This document shows, one piece after another, positions 9,049 to 18,602 of a stretch of DNA of 64,000 nucleotides. The stretch comes from an uncultured Erysipelotrichaceae bacterium. Its GTDB lineage: Bacteria > Bacillota_I > Bacilli_A > Erysipelotrichales > Erysipelotrichaceae. How positions within the stretch are numbered: the stretch's first letter is position 1; every line of letters begins with the position of its first letter. Location: positions 18,634-82,633 of the forward strand of contig CAMVGT010000005.1 in the NCBI GenBank assembly GCA_947167125.1, read 5' to 3'. The translations under genes were made by a program, and so were the position numbers. The notes under the pieces were generated by a model. That model saw nothing but the letters and a program-made list of their open reading frames with translations. It searched no databases and was not told the DNA's origin.

Positions 9049-10157
9049 ATGAAAAAACAATTATCATTTATATTCTGCATAGTTATGCTGCTGGGGTGTT
9101 CAGATACAAAAAAAGAGAATACCGGCAGTCATGCACAGTATAATCAGTATCTTCATACAAACTTTGTGGCGCTGACAGATCATAATGCTGTGATATCGGA
9201 TATGTCCCGTTTATTTTATACGGATTTTGATCCCCTGAAGGAACCGGATTATCTTTGTTATGATCCAACCTGCAGTCACAGAGATGAGGATTGTTCTTCC
9301 TATATTAACGGGAGTATGAGAACTATGATATTCGGGTCACAGGATTATCTGTACTATACTGCCATGGAAAATGAGTCATATGGCTTTTACCGTATGACAT
9401 ACCAGGGAACGGAAAGGGAAAAACTGTTCGCTTTCCCATATCAGGAGAATGTTGCAATCAGAGAGGATTTTGTTGACCCTTATGTTTCTGCAGTGGTGAC
9501 TACAAAGCAATTGAATGACGGCAGAGGCAGTATTCTGATTCGGGATATCAGCGAAGACTCCGGTGAATGGAAACGTATTTTTGACAGGAATGAAGATCGT
9601 GATTATAAATCTGTCTTTTTTCATGACGGCTGGTTTTTCGCGGCTTATGTAATTGAGGGTGGAAAACTCGGACTGGAGGCATACAGGATGTCAGACGGAA
9701 AATATGCCGATGTAACTGATGACCGGGATCTTTTAGGCGCATCGGATATCGCAGTTGCAGATGATCAGTTTATATGGACGAAACAGGAAGACGGTTTTAT
9801 GCAAAAGGGTTCGATGAACAGGAGCCGGAAAAAATTGCTTCTCTGCAGGCTGGAATTGATTGTTCTCAGACATTTGCAGATGATGAGTTCTTTTATCTTG
9901 TAAATACTTCAAAATATATAGATGAGACTTCATCAGTCCCCATGGATGAGCGCGGTCTGAAGATTTTTGACAGGAAGGGAAATCTGCTGATGAACTTCAC
10001 TGTGCCCGAGCTTGGATTCAGGCCTAGCTATCTCTGGTCGGAAAAGGACAGAATTGTTTTTGCGAATACAGACAGTTCTTTTGAATTTCCGTATTTCTAT
10101 ATATACAGAGATGATATACGCAGAGGAAAGGCAGAAATTCATTTGATTTCTGAATAA
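9049..10157 (+). pseudogene. Lipoprotein of the island ABC operon, frameshifted near 9804-9810
   Basis: The first frame starts at ATG 9049 after GAAGAGG and encodes a signal peptide with lipobox LLGC, then a domain rich in aromatic and acidic residues (CYDPTCSHRDEDC; repeated YLYYTAMENE-like strands), suggesting a beta-propeller-like extracytoplasmic protein. It stops at 9903. The -1 frame continues the same kind of protein (KGFDEQEPEKIASLQ and on) to 10157, giving about 370 residues if joined. The switch falls at 9804-9810, AAAGGGT, which fits the X-XXY-YYZ slippery pattern in the zero frame. A one-base deletion, a sequencing error or programmed -1 frameshifting would all explain it; deletion or error is simplest. 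I do not recognise the function. It lies 4 bp before a permease gene. Confidence 0.6.
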
Positions 10158-10161
10158 TAAA

Positions 10162-12427
10162 ATGAATGAATACTTCAGAATTGTCTTTAACAGGAAATGG
10201 ATCGCAATTCTGCTTCTGCTTGTACTGACTGATTGTTTTCTGTATACGAAATCTGTGAAGACTGATTTGAATTGTCTTCCGGCAGAAGCTTCAGATGCCG
10301 TTGAGCACCTACGGGACAGAATCGTGGGCCTTCCGTATGAGAAGGCAATGGAAATACTGAATCAGGAAAATGAAGCTCTGAATGCAAGGCAGGCAGCTGC
10401 TTTTCTGATTTCAATGAATATGGATCAGGAAGAAAACATCCAGAGATACAAAGCAAAATACGAAAATTTCGAAGAGATTCTGAATGATCTTCAATCGGGA
10501 AAGCTTTCATTAACTGCTGATGCGGAACAGTATGCAGTTTCATACTGGCTTGAAGTATATCCATATTACAGCGGTTATTCTGACAGAATGGAAGCGATCC
10601 GTGAGAATGCGGAGAAACTGAAGAACAGTTCCACCTTTTCAGATCCGCACTCCTTTGTCTTCAGGAATATTGAAAAAACCGTCACTGATTACGCAAGATG
10701 CGAAACAATACGCATTTCTCCTCATTCCGATCTTATGTTCCGGTTTCTGCGTACGTACAGGATTTCGGATGTTTTTGTACTTCTGAGTATTCTTGTGGCA
10801 TTATGCATCATTAAGGAATCTGATGAAAGAGATCTGAGCATCCTGATTGACTCCTTTCCGGGGGGAAGGATGAAATTCCATCTGATCCAGTTATTCGCTC
10901 TGTTTACTGTTTCTGCTGTTTCCGTACTCTGCCTGCGGCTGTTTCCGGTTTTTTTCAGTTCTTTTCTGTTTGCTGAGAAAATGGATATGAACATATATGT
11001 ACAGAATTATGCATGTTTTGAACAGTTTACACTGCCCGTAAAAACCGGTACATATCTCATGATATCAGCTGCATATGAGCTGTTTGCCTGCTTTTTCTGC
11101 GGATGTCTGTTTCTGGCTGCCCTGTCTCTTTTTTGAAAAACCAATCACCGGTGCGTCACTGATTGCTGTGATTATATTTGCAGAGTATCTGCTTTCTGAC
11201 AGATATGGCATTCATGACAAATATTATTATCTGTCTGCTGTAAATCTGTTTTCGCTAACGTCATTCTGGACATTTGTAAACCGCTATCAGAATATCAATG
11301 TCCTTTCGTATCCCGTTTCCCTGCCGGTTTTATTATCAGCAGTAATTCTGACCGGCATATTGATCCTGATGTATATCCGGATTCATAAGAGACCGCAGAT
11401 GATCAGGAAAAAGCGTTCTTTGAAGCTGACAGCAGCCTTTCGGCGGTTCAGGGAAAAGAACAGTGCGATCCATTCATTGCCGTTTTATGAGATGAAGAAA
11501 GTAGGAATATATGAAAAGGGCCTGATGATTCCGCTGCTTCTGATTGCTTTGCTGGCAATGATCAGGCCTTATGAGGTACCCCGCAATTCTTATCTGAAGG
11601 AGCTTACGGATAAATACAGCGGACCTGTAAATGAAAGTGTTCTGAATAAGATCAGTCTGGAAAGAGAATACTATGAGGAAAGAATCAGGACATCCGCATA
11701 TCCTGAAACGGAAGATATATATTATCTGAATGCAGCTGTAAGGCTTCAGGCCAGATATGAAGAACTGCTGCTGTGTGAAGCCGGGGATCCGGTGGTTCTG
11801 ACAGATGAAACAGATATTGAGTATCTGTTCGGTGACAGCGGCAATCGATACAGAATTCTTTCACTTCTTCTGGTACTGACCGCGGCCGCATTGCTGACGC
11901 CATGCTTCACAATAACCGAAAACAGTCTGCGCAGCATTCACATGACTGCTGTTTCGGGAAGGATAAAGCTGTTTCGCAGCAAGCAGAAAATCCTGCTTTG
12001 TATGGTATTCCTGATCTTCGTGATTCAGGCAGTCAGAGATCTGATTCTTCTGAAAAAAGTTCCGGATGATCTTTCAGTATCCTGTATGAGCTATGAAGCA
12101 ATCGGTCGGGACATACCTGTTTATGAATACTTTTTGTCAATCCTTCTTTACAGACTGCTCGGACTGATGATCCTTTCAGAGACACTGCTTTTTCTGGATA
12201 CTTATATGAAAAGCTATATAGCAGCCGCGTCTTTCAATATTGCAGCTGCAGTACCATTATCAGCTTTAACAGGGATTGTTTCCGGACTTCGCGGAATCTG
12301 CCCCGGAACAGTTACCATGGGAAATATTGTCATTGCTCATCCGCTGATTTCATTTACTGTGATGATTCTGATATCTGTGATTCTGTATTGCTGCTCGTAT
12401 TACATGAAAAGGAATGAAAAAATATGA
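10162..12427 (+). pseudogene. ABC-2-type permease of the island operon, frameshifted in a T6 run at 11129-11134
   Basis: The first frame (10162-11136, 324 residues) has one N-terminal membrane helix, a large extracytoplasmic helical region and then three or so helices, ending in CGCLFLAALSLF. The second frame (to 12427) continues with FEKPITGASLIAVIIFAEYLL and further helices and a second soluble region. With five T instead of six at 11129-11134 the frames join into one protein of about 754 residues, an ABC-2-like double-half permease. The ATPase gene overlaps the end by 4 bp. The frame break may be a real inactivating or phase-varying indel, or a sequence error. Exported substrate unknown. 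Confidence 0.6.
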
Positions 12428-13299
12428 TTCTCGAAATAAACGGTCTGAATAAATACTACGGCAGCAAACACGCCCTGAAGGACTTCAGCTTTACTTTCCA
12501 TCCCGGCATATATGGAATACTGGGGAACAACGGCGCCGGAAAAAGCACGCTGTTTGGTTTGATAACAGATACATTGAAGAGAGACAGCGGGGATATTCTG
12601 GCTAATGGTTCTGATATTCTGGAACAGGGCAGCGAATACAGAAGAAAAATCGGATATATGCCGCAGGTCCAGAGTTATTATCCTGAAATGACAGTGAAAG
12701 AGTTTCTCTTTTATGCGGGAACTCTGAAGGATATGAAACACAATGAAATCCGCAGAAGATTTGAAGAACTGGCGGTGCAGCTGGATTTTTCGGATTTTTC
12801 TTCAAAAAAGATGAAGGCACTTTCCGGCGGAATGCGCCAGAGAGTTATGCTGGCGCAGGCGTTATTATCAGATGCACAGCTGCTGATTCTGGATGAACCG
12901 ACTGCCGGTGTGGACCCGCTGGAGCGCATCCATATCCGCAATATCATTTCTTCAGTATCAGCAGGCAGAATCGTGCTGATCGCCACCCATATTGTGACAG
13001 ATCTCGAATGCATCGCAAAGGAAGTGCTGGTTATGAGAAAAGGGAAGATTGCCGCAGCAGGGACGCCTGAAGCACTGATACGGTTTGTTACGCCTTTTGT
13101 CTACGAAAGAAACTGTTCAGATTCGAAAGCAGCTTCGCTTTATGAAAACTATCCGAATTCGGAAGTGATCCAGACGGAACACGGATTGCTGCTGCGGACG
13201 GTCGGACCTGAATGTCCTGATGGATTTCATAAAGCAGAACAGAGAATCACACTCGAAGAAGTATATCTGTACTGCTGCAGAAAACGTGTGAGGAGATGA
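12424..13299 (+). CDS. ABC transporter ATPase (ABC-2 exporter type)
   Basis: Cytoplasmic ATPase of 291 residues. Walker A GNNGAGKST (about 35-43), Q-loop YMPQVQSYYPEMTVKEF, signature LSGGMRQRV, Walker B LLILDEPTAGVDP and the H-loop ATHIVTD are all present. The ATG overlaps the stop of the permease gene (ATGA), so they form one transporter. The shape matches exporters of the CcmA/drug or peptide export group. The neighbouring lipoprotein and permease are both frameshifted, so the system may no longer work even though this gene is intact. Confidence 0.85.
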   Translation: MILEINGLNKYYGSKHALKDFSFTFHPGIYGILGNNGAGKSTLFGLITDTLKRDSGDILANGSDILEQGSEYRRKIGYMPQVQSYYPEMTVKEFLFYAGTLKDMKHNEIRRRFEELAVQLDFSDFSSKKMKALSGGMRQRVMLAQALLSDAQLLILDEPTAGVDPLERIHIRNIISSVSAGRIVLIATHIVTDLECIAKEVLVMRKGKIAAAGTPEALIRFVTPFVYERNCSDSKAASLYENYPNSEVIQTEHGLLLRTVGPECPDGFHKAEQRITLEEVYLYCCRKRVRR

Positions 13300-13343
13300 A
13301 AAGAACGCCGGACATATTTTCTCATAACAGAAGCCTGAATAAG

Positions 13344-13370
13344 AAAAAGTGCCCGCTGCGGACACTTTTT
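13344..13370. terminator. Bidirectional terminator between ABC operon and tRNA-Ser
   Basis: AAAAAGTG-C-CCGC pairs with GCGG-A-CACTTTTT around one T. The A and T runs on the two sides let it serve both the plus-strand ABC operon and the minus-strand tRNA. Confidence 0.85.
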
Positions 13371-13375
13371 CATCA

Positions 13376-13464
13376 TGGCGGAGAATGAGGGATTTGAACC
13401 CCCGCACGCTTTCACGTCTAGCGGTTTTCGAAACCGCCCCCTTCAGCCTCTTGGGTAATTCTCC
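13376..13464 (-). tRNA. tRNA-Ser (anticodon CGA)
   Basis: 89 nt on the minus strand, from GGAGAATTACCC to GCCA with CCA encoded. The anticodon stem GCGGT/ACCGC holds the loop TTCGAAA, giving anticodon CGA. A long variable arm (class II) and the T-loop GTTCAAATC are present, and the acceptor GGAGAAT pairs with ATTCTCC. Its 3' end is duplicated in decayed form at 7376-7417. Confidence 0.95.
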
Positions 13465-13472
13465 ATTGCATA

Positions 13473-13484
13473 AGAAGTATACCA
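13473..13484 (-). promoter_or_regulatory. Extended -10 promoter of tRNA-Ser(CGA)
   Basis: On the minus strand TGGTATACT lies 12 bp before the tRNA 5' end: an extended -10 with box TATACT at 13476-13481. The -35 region is weak. Confidence 0.5.
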
Positions 13485-13572
13485 CAAAAGCGGAAAAGGA
13501 AAAGCGGAAATCAACCTGCGTGATTCTGTCACTCTGCAGTGATAAGATATGGGCCGAAGAGGTTGAAACAAT

Positions 13573-15279
13573 ATGATCAAGTTTTCGGAAATGAAATATG
13601 AACGGCCGGACCTGAGTAAGGCGAAGGCAAAGCTCACATCTCTGACGGAGCAGCTGCGCGAAGCAGATTCCTATGAAACCGCCCGTAAGGTATTCCTGGA
13701 AAAAGATAAATCATTCAGACATGTCATAACCATGAATACCATTGCAAGGATCCGTCATGACATCAATACAAAAGATGAATACTATGATGCGGAATCAAAG
13801 TTCTGGAATGAATCGATGCCGGGACTTCAGGAATCACTGATGCATTTTACAGAGGCATTGCTGGAAAGCCAGTTCCGCCCTGAATTTGAAAAAGAATTCG
13901 GAACTCTCATGTTTGTCAATGCGGAGATGGAACTGAAAAGCTTCTCGCCGGAAATTGTTCCGATGATGCAGGAAGAAAACATGCTTACATCCCAATACCA
14001 GGACCTGCTCGCATCTGCCCAGGTGCCTTTTGAAGGAAAGAAATATACACTCTCCCAGATGACACCGTTTAAAAATGATCCTGATGACACAAGAAGACTT
14101 GCCGCATGGAAAGCGGAAGGACAGTGGTACAAGGATCATCAGGAACAGCTCGATGACATCTATGACAGACTGGTTCACCTGCGCGATGAGATGGGAAAGA
14201 AACTCGGCTATGACGGATATACCGAGCTCGGCTATCTGCGCATGGGCAGAAACTGCTATACAAAGGAAGATGTTGAAAAATTCCGCAGGGCAGTGGCGGA
14301 ATACCTGGTTCCTGTGGCTTCTGAAGTTTATGTCAGACAGTCGCAGCGTCTGAACAAAACTTATCCGATGAGTTATGCGGATAACCAGCTCGAATTCAGA
14401 AGCGGCAATCCGAAACCTTACGGAACAGCGGATGACATTCTGAAAGCAGGAAAGAAATTCTATGATGAACTTTCAAAGGAAACCAGCGAATTCTTCAATA
14501 CCATGCTGGACGGAGAACTTCTGGATGTGCTTTCCACAGAAGGCAAAAGGGGAGGCGGATACTGCACCAGCATCCTTGATTATGAAGTTCCCTTTATCTT
14601 CGCGAATTTCAACGGCACCCAGCATGATGTGGAAGTTGTGACCCATGAAGCAGGCCATGCCTTCGAAGGCTGGCTCAACCGGAAACGGATTCCGGCTTCC
14701 TATATTGTTCCGACCATGGAAGCAGCTGAAGTGCATTCCATGTCGATGGAATTCTTTGCCGAACAATGGGCGGATGATTTCTTCCATGACGATGCCCGCA
14801 AGTTCCTTTATTCACACCTTTCTTCAGCTTTGACATTTATCCCTTACGGAACCATGGTCGATCATTTCCAGCATGAAGTCTATGCCCATCCGGAAATGAG
14901 CCCGGCAGAACGCCATGGCGTATGGAAGAAGCTGCTCGGCATCTATCAGCCATGGATGAAGCTGGATGGGGACATTCCTTTCTACAGTGAAGGAGAGGGC
15001 TGGCAGCGTCAGCATCATATCTATTCCAGACCGTTTTATTATATTGATTACTGTCTGGCACAGACTGTTGCCCTGGAATTCTGGGCTATGATTCAGGATG
15101 ATCCGGAACATGCATGGGCAGTTTATATGAACTATACTTCCATGGGCGGCTCAAAGACATTTACCGAAATGCTGAAGGAAGCAGGAATTGCAAGTCCGTT
15201 TGAAGAAGAAACCCTTCAGAAGGTCTGCGCAAAAGCGGAAGCTTACCTGAAAAACTATAATCTGGAAGGAATTGAATAA
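13573..15279 (+). CDS. M3 family oligoendopeptidase (PepF-like)
   Basis: Zinc metallopeptidase of 568 residues that cuts short peptides in the cytoplasm. The catalytic HEAGH lies at 358-362 in VVTHEAGHAFEGWL, with the downstream glutamate expected in EAAEVHSMSMEFF, as in the M3 group. Length and full-length similarity in pattern fit the M3 oligoendopeptidases of Bacillota. A purine-rich GAAGAGG precedes the ATG. It sits upstream of the oligopeptide importer, which fits digestion of imported peptides. Confidence 0.92.
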   Translation: MIKFSEMKYERPDLSKAKAKLTSLTEQLREADSYETARKVFLEKDKSFRHVITMNTIARIRHDINTKDEYYDAESKFWNESMPGLQESLMHFTEALLESQFRPEFEKEFGTLMFVNAEMELKSFSPEIVPMMQEENMLTSQYQDLLASAQVPFEGKKYTLSQMTPFKNDPDDTRRLAAWKAEGQWYKDHQEQLDDIYDRLVHLRDEMGKKLGYDGYTELGYLRMGRNCYTKEDVEKFRRAVAEYLVPVASEVYVRQSQRLNKTYPMSYADNQLEFRSGNPKPYGTADDILKAGKKFYDELSKETSEFFNTMLDGELLDVLSTEGKRGGGYCTSILDYEVPFIFANFNGTQHDVEVVTHEAGHAFEGWLNRKRIPASYIVPTMEAAEVHSMSMEFFAEQWADDFFHDDARKFLYSHLSSALTFIPYGTMVDHFQHEVYAHPEMSPAERHGVWKKLLGIYQPWMKLDGDIPFYSEGEGWQRQHHIYSRPFYYIDYCLAQTVALEFWAMIQDDPEHAWAVYMNYTSMGGSKTFTEMLKEAGIASPFEEETLQKVCAKAEAYLKNYNLEGIE

Positions 15280-15283
15280 GGAC

Positions 15284-15307
15284 AAACCCGCACACGATGC
15301 GGGTTTT
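15284..15307 (+). terminator. Terminator after the oligoendopeptidase
   Basis: AACCCGC pairs with GCGGGTT, followed by TTCC; the T-run is short. A TATAAT box for the next gene lies just downstream at 15313-15318. Confidence 0.7.
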
Positions 15308-15344
15308 CCATATATAATAGGTCAATACAGAAACAGGTAGCCAC

Positions 15345-15929
15345 ATGAGTGAAAAAGAAACAGAAGTCAGAAAAGAAGAAAAACAGAAAAAACCGAAAAA
15401 GAACAGACGCGCCTATCTGAATGATTTCCAGCTGCAGGATGACGGCGGATATGTCTATAAAGGAACAATCTACAGCTATCAGGGCGATTGGCCTGAGGCA
15501 CAGAAGAATATGCGCGTTCTCTGCGCAATGCTGGCAGTGCTGGCAGTCATTGCCGGACTGATTCCTTCATCGGGAATGATGAATACGTTCTATGTCATTC
15601 TTCCCTATGCGGCAGAACTGACACTTTCCGCATTGCTGATCTATGAAGCACTGAAGCTGACAATGCAGGACGGCAATATCCGCGAGTATATATATAAGAA
15701 GACCTTTGAGCACATTCAGGGAAGATTCTTCCTGCTGTTTGTCACATCCGCAATGTGCATGGTAGGGGAGATCGTTCATCTTCTCTTTAACTGGTTCATG
15801 AACCACTCTCTGGAACGGATCGGTTTCAGCCTTCTTTTCATTGCCGTTCAGGCCCTTATTTTCGGTACGGTTTCCGGTTTCAACCGTCAGCAGCAGGCTA
15901 TGAAATTTGAAAAAATGAAAAATTCGTGA
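15345..15929 (+). CDS. Hypothetical four-helix membrane protein
   Basis: Unrecognised protein of 194 residues. The first 20 residues are strongly basic and acidic (Lys/Glu-rich), followed by a soluble part with YKGTIYSYQGDWPEAQKNMR, and then four predicted membrane helices (about 66-83, 90-108, 130-150 and 160-178). A TATAAT box lies about 30 bp upstream and no strong Shine-Dalgarno is seen. It stands between the oligoendopeptidase and oppA but does not overlap either. No catalytic motif is visible, so no function is proposed. Confidence 0.75.
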   Translation: MSEKETEVRKEEKQKKPKKNRRAYLNDFQLQDDGGYVYKGTIYSYQGDWPEAQKNMRVLCAMLAVLAVIAGLIPSSGMMNTFYVILPYAAELTLSALLIYEALKLTMQDGNIREYIYKKTFEHIQGRFFLLFVTSAMCMVGEIVHLLFNWFMNHSLERIGFSLLFIAVQALIFGTVSGFNRQQQAMKFEKMKNS

Positions 15930-15990
15930 AAAAACTTACATTAATATGGTTGCAAATGTAAATGAAACCGCATTTCAAATTCCCGAATAA

Positions 15991-16019
15991 TTGACACTGA
16001 CATGTAATAAAGATAAAAT
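15991..16019 (+). promoter_or_regulatory. Promoter of the opp operon
   Basis: TTGACA at 15991-15996, 17-bp spacer, TAAAAT at 16014-16019. It is near consensus and about 110 bp upstream of oppA, leaving a leader that can fold locally (AGTAC with GTACT). A 7-bp inverted repeat, TTACATT (15936-15942) and AATGTAA (15955-15961), lies further upstream. Confidence 0.8.
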
Positions 16020-16131
16020 TCTTTCATAAGTACTTTCGGCAGGACAGTTGTGCGTACTGCAAATACAGGATCAGTACATAGCCATCGCTTCTGTTATTGT
16101 CGGCGTATTTATTTTTCGGAGGGAAAAGAAA

Positions 16132-18441
16132 ATGAGTTTTGGAAAAAAGAATGTATCCAGATTCCTCGCAGGTGTTCTCTCAGTAGCGATGCTCGCAGGC
16201 TGCAGCAACACACAGCCGTCCGGCGAAGGCCAGACTGACGGCGGCGACGCAGCAGGCAGCTCCGATACACCTCTCGTAGTCGGATACTCACCGTTCAACA
16301 GCAAGTTCTCACCGTTCTTCTCAGAAACAGCTTATGACCAGGATGTCTATGCAATGACACAGATCGGTCTGTTCAACAGCGACCGTGTCGGCGCACCTGT
16401 TCTGAATGGTATCAAGGGTGAAACAAGAAACTACAATGGCACAGATTATACTTACTACGGACCGTCCGACATCGAAATCAAGGAAAACGATGACGGAACA
16501 GTAGATTACAACATCACTCTTCGTGAAGACCTCACATTCTCTGATGGCGAGCCTGTGACAATCGATGACGTAATCTTCTCCATGTATGTACTCTGCGACC
16601 CGTCCTATGACGGAAGCTCCTCTCTGTTCTCCGCACCGATCGAAGGTATGGATGCATACCGTTCCGATATGGCTTCCCTGATCGACCTGCTCTTCGAAGC
16701 TGGACGTGACAACACAAACTTCGATCTTTGGGAGGAAGCACAGCAGACAGACTTCTGGACAAAGTATGATGCAGCTACAAAGGGTCTTGCTGAAGAAATC
16801 GTTGCTTACTGCGTAGACAACGGATTAAACGAAGAAGGCGACATCCAGGGTGCTGCTGGCAACTGGGGATTCGAAATTGAAGACAACACAATCGAAGCTT
16901 TCCAGAAGGCTCTCGAAGAAGCATACGGCTCTGACGTTGCCGGCATGATCGGCACAGAAGCTGCTGGCTCCACAGTTGAAGATCTGTTCCCGGGCCTCGA
17001 AGACTACAGCCTGAACATGATCACTGTTTCCGATCCGGTTATGAACATCTCCGGTATCAAGAAGACAGGCGACTTCTCCATGACAGTTCATACAACAAAG
17101 GTTGACGCTACAGCTATTTACCAGCTCGGCGTTTCCATCGCTCCGCTGCACTACTATGGTGAAAAGGACAAGTATGACTATGACAACAACAAGTTCGGTT
17201 TCGACAAGGGCGATCTGAGCCATGTCCGTTCCGTTACAACTCAGCCGATGGGCGCTGGACCTTACAAGTTCATCAAGTTCGAGAACAAAGTTGTCAACTT
17301 CGAAGCTAACGACAGCTACTACCTCGGCGCTCCGAAGACAAAGTACATCAACTTCCAGGAAGTTTCCGATACAGATAAGCTGAACGGTGTTGTTACAGGC
17401 ACAATCGATATCACAGATCCGTCCTTCTCCACAGATGCTGCAAACGCAATCAAGGAAGCTAACGGCAATGACGATATCGTTGGTGATGTCATCACAACAA
17501 ATACAGTAGACAACCTCGGTTATGGTTACCTCGGCATCGATGCTGACATCGTCAACATCAATGGTGAAAAGGGCAGCGACGCTTCCAAGAACCTCCGTAA
17601 GGGTCTTGCTACAATCTTCGCTCTCTACCGTGAACTCACAGTCGCTTCCTACTACGGACTCGACCGTGCTGCTGTTATCAACTATCCGATTTCCAACACA
17701 TCATGGGCAGCTCCTCAGCCGACAGACGCTGACTACAAGGTTGCTTTCTCCACAGATGTAAACGGCAACGACATCTACACATCCGATATGGATGACGATG
17801 CTAAGAAGGAAGCTGCTAAGGCTGCAGCTCTCGGCTACTTGGAAGCTGCTGGCTTCACAGTTGCTGACGGCAAGGTTACAGCTGCTCCTGAAGGATTCAA
17901 GGGCACAGGCGCTAACAACGCAATCGAATACGAAGCTTGGATCCCTGCTGACGGTTCCGGTGATCACCCTTCATTCATGCTCCTGACAGAAGCAAGCAAG
18001 ACATTTGCTGAAATGGGAATCAACCTCATCGTTAAGGACCTCTCCAACTCTTCTGAACTCTGGACAGCTCTCGAAGCTAACCAGGTACCGATCTGGTGCG
18101 CAGCTTGGGGCGCAACAGTTGACCCTGACATGTATCAGATCTACTTCTCCGGTGATGCTAAGAACGCAGCAGGCGGATCCAACTACATGTATGGTATCGA
18201 CGATGCTGAACTCAACGGTCTGATTCTTGATGCACGTGCATCCATCGACCAGGCTTACAGAAAGACTCTGTACAAGGCTTGCCTTGACATCATCGTTGAC
18301 TGGGCTACAGAAATTCCTGTATATCAGAGACAGAACGCAATTATCTTCAGTACACAGCGTGTCAACATGGACACTGTTACTCCGGATATCACTACATTCT
18401 ATGGCTGGATGAGTGAAATCGAAAAGATCGAACTGAAGTAA
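16132..18441 (+). CDS. oppA: Oligopeptide ABC transporter substrate-binding lipoprotein
   Basis: Lipid-anchored extracellular receptor for peptides (SBP family 5), 769 residues, longer than the usual 550-600. The signal peptide ends in lipobox LAGC at about residue 23, followed by a Gly/Asp/Ser-rich linker. The family 5 fold is seen from VGYSPFNSKFSPFF onward, with the LREDLTFSDGEPVTIDDVIFSMYVL block. CGGAGGG precedes the chosen ATG. Codon use is strongly biased to a few codons (GCT, ACA, AAG), as in highly expressed genes. It heads the opp operon, and a hairpin after it probably raises its level over the permease genes. Confidence 0.92.
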   Translation: MSFGKKNVSRFLAGVLSVAMLAGCSNTQPSGEGQTDGGDAAGSSDTPLVVGYSPFNSKFSPFFSETAYDQDVYAMTQIGLFNSDRVGAPVLNGIKGETRNYNGTDYTYYGPSDIEIKENDDGTVDYNITLREDLTFSDGEPVTIDDVIFSMYVLCDPSYDGSSSLFSAPIEGMDAYRSDMASLIDLLFEAGRDNTNFDLWEEAQQTDFWTKYDAATKGLAEEIVAYCVDNGLNEEGDIQGAAGNWGFEIEDNTIEAFQKALEEAYGSDVAGMIGTEAAGSTVEDLFPGLEDYSLNMITVSDPVMNISGIKKTGDFSMTVHTTKVDATAIYQLGVSIAPLHYYGEKDKYDYDNNKFGFDKGDLSHVRSVTTQPMGAGPYKFIKFENKVVNFEANDSYYLGAPKTKYINFQEVSDTDKLNGVVTGTIDITDPSFSTDAANAIKEANGNDDIVGDVITTNTVDNLGYGYLGIDADIVNINGEKGSDASKNLRKGLATIFALYRELTVASYYGLDRAAVINYPISNTSWAAPQPTDADYKVAFSTDVNGNDIYTSDMDDDAKKEAAKAAALGYLEAAGFTVADGKVTAAPEGFKGTGANNAIEYEAWIPADGSGDHPSFMLLTEASKTFAEMGINLIVKDLSNSSELWTALEANQVPIWCAAWGATVDPDMYQIYFSGDAKNAAGGSNYMYGIDDAELNGLILDARASIDQAYRKTLYKACLDIIVDWATEIPVYQRQNAIIFSTQRVNMDTVTPDITTFYGWMSEIEKIELK

Positions 18442-18468
18442 TTTACACTGAACGTCAAACAGTAACAG

Positions 18469-18499
18469 GCGGGAGGGTGAAAACTCTCTCGCTTTGTTT
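18469..18499 (+). terminator. Intra-operon hairpin between oppA and oppB
   Basis: GCGGGAGGGT pairs with ACTCTCTCGC (10 bp with two G-U pairs) around GAAA, followed by TTTGTTT. A partial terminator here would explain higher expression of the binding protein than of the membrane parts. Confidence 0.7.
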
Positions 18500-18516
18500 G
18501 CTGTTATCTATTCCAC

Positions 18517-18550
18517 TGGTTTCTTCAGGCATATATAATGAATGAAACCA
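18517..18550 (+). promoter_or_regulatory. Possible second promoter with flanking inverted repeat before oppB
   Basis: TATAAT at 18534-18539 lies between TGGTTTC (18517-18523) and GAAACCA (18544-18550), a perfect 7-bp inverted repeat. No convincing -35 box is seen, so this is tentative. Confidence 0.35.
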
Positions 18551-18602
18551 AGAAAGATTATCCGTTTTTACAAGGATAAAATAGACAGATTGGAGGTATA
18601 GA

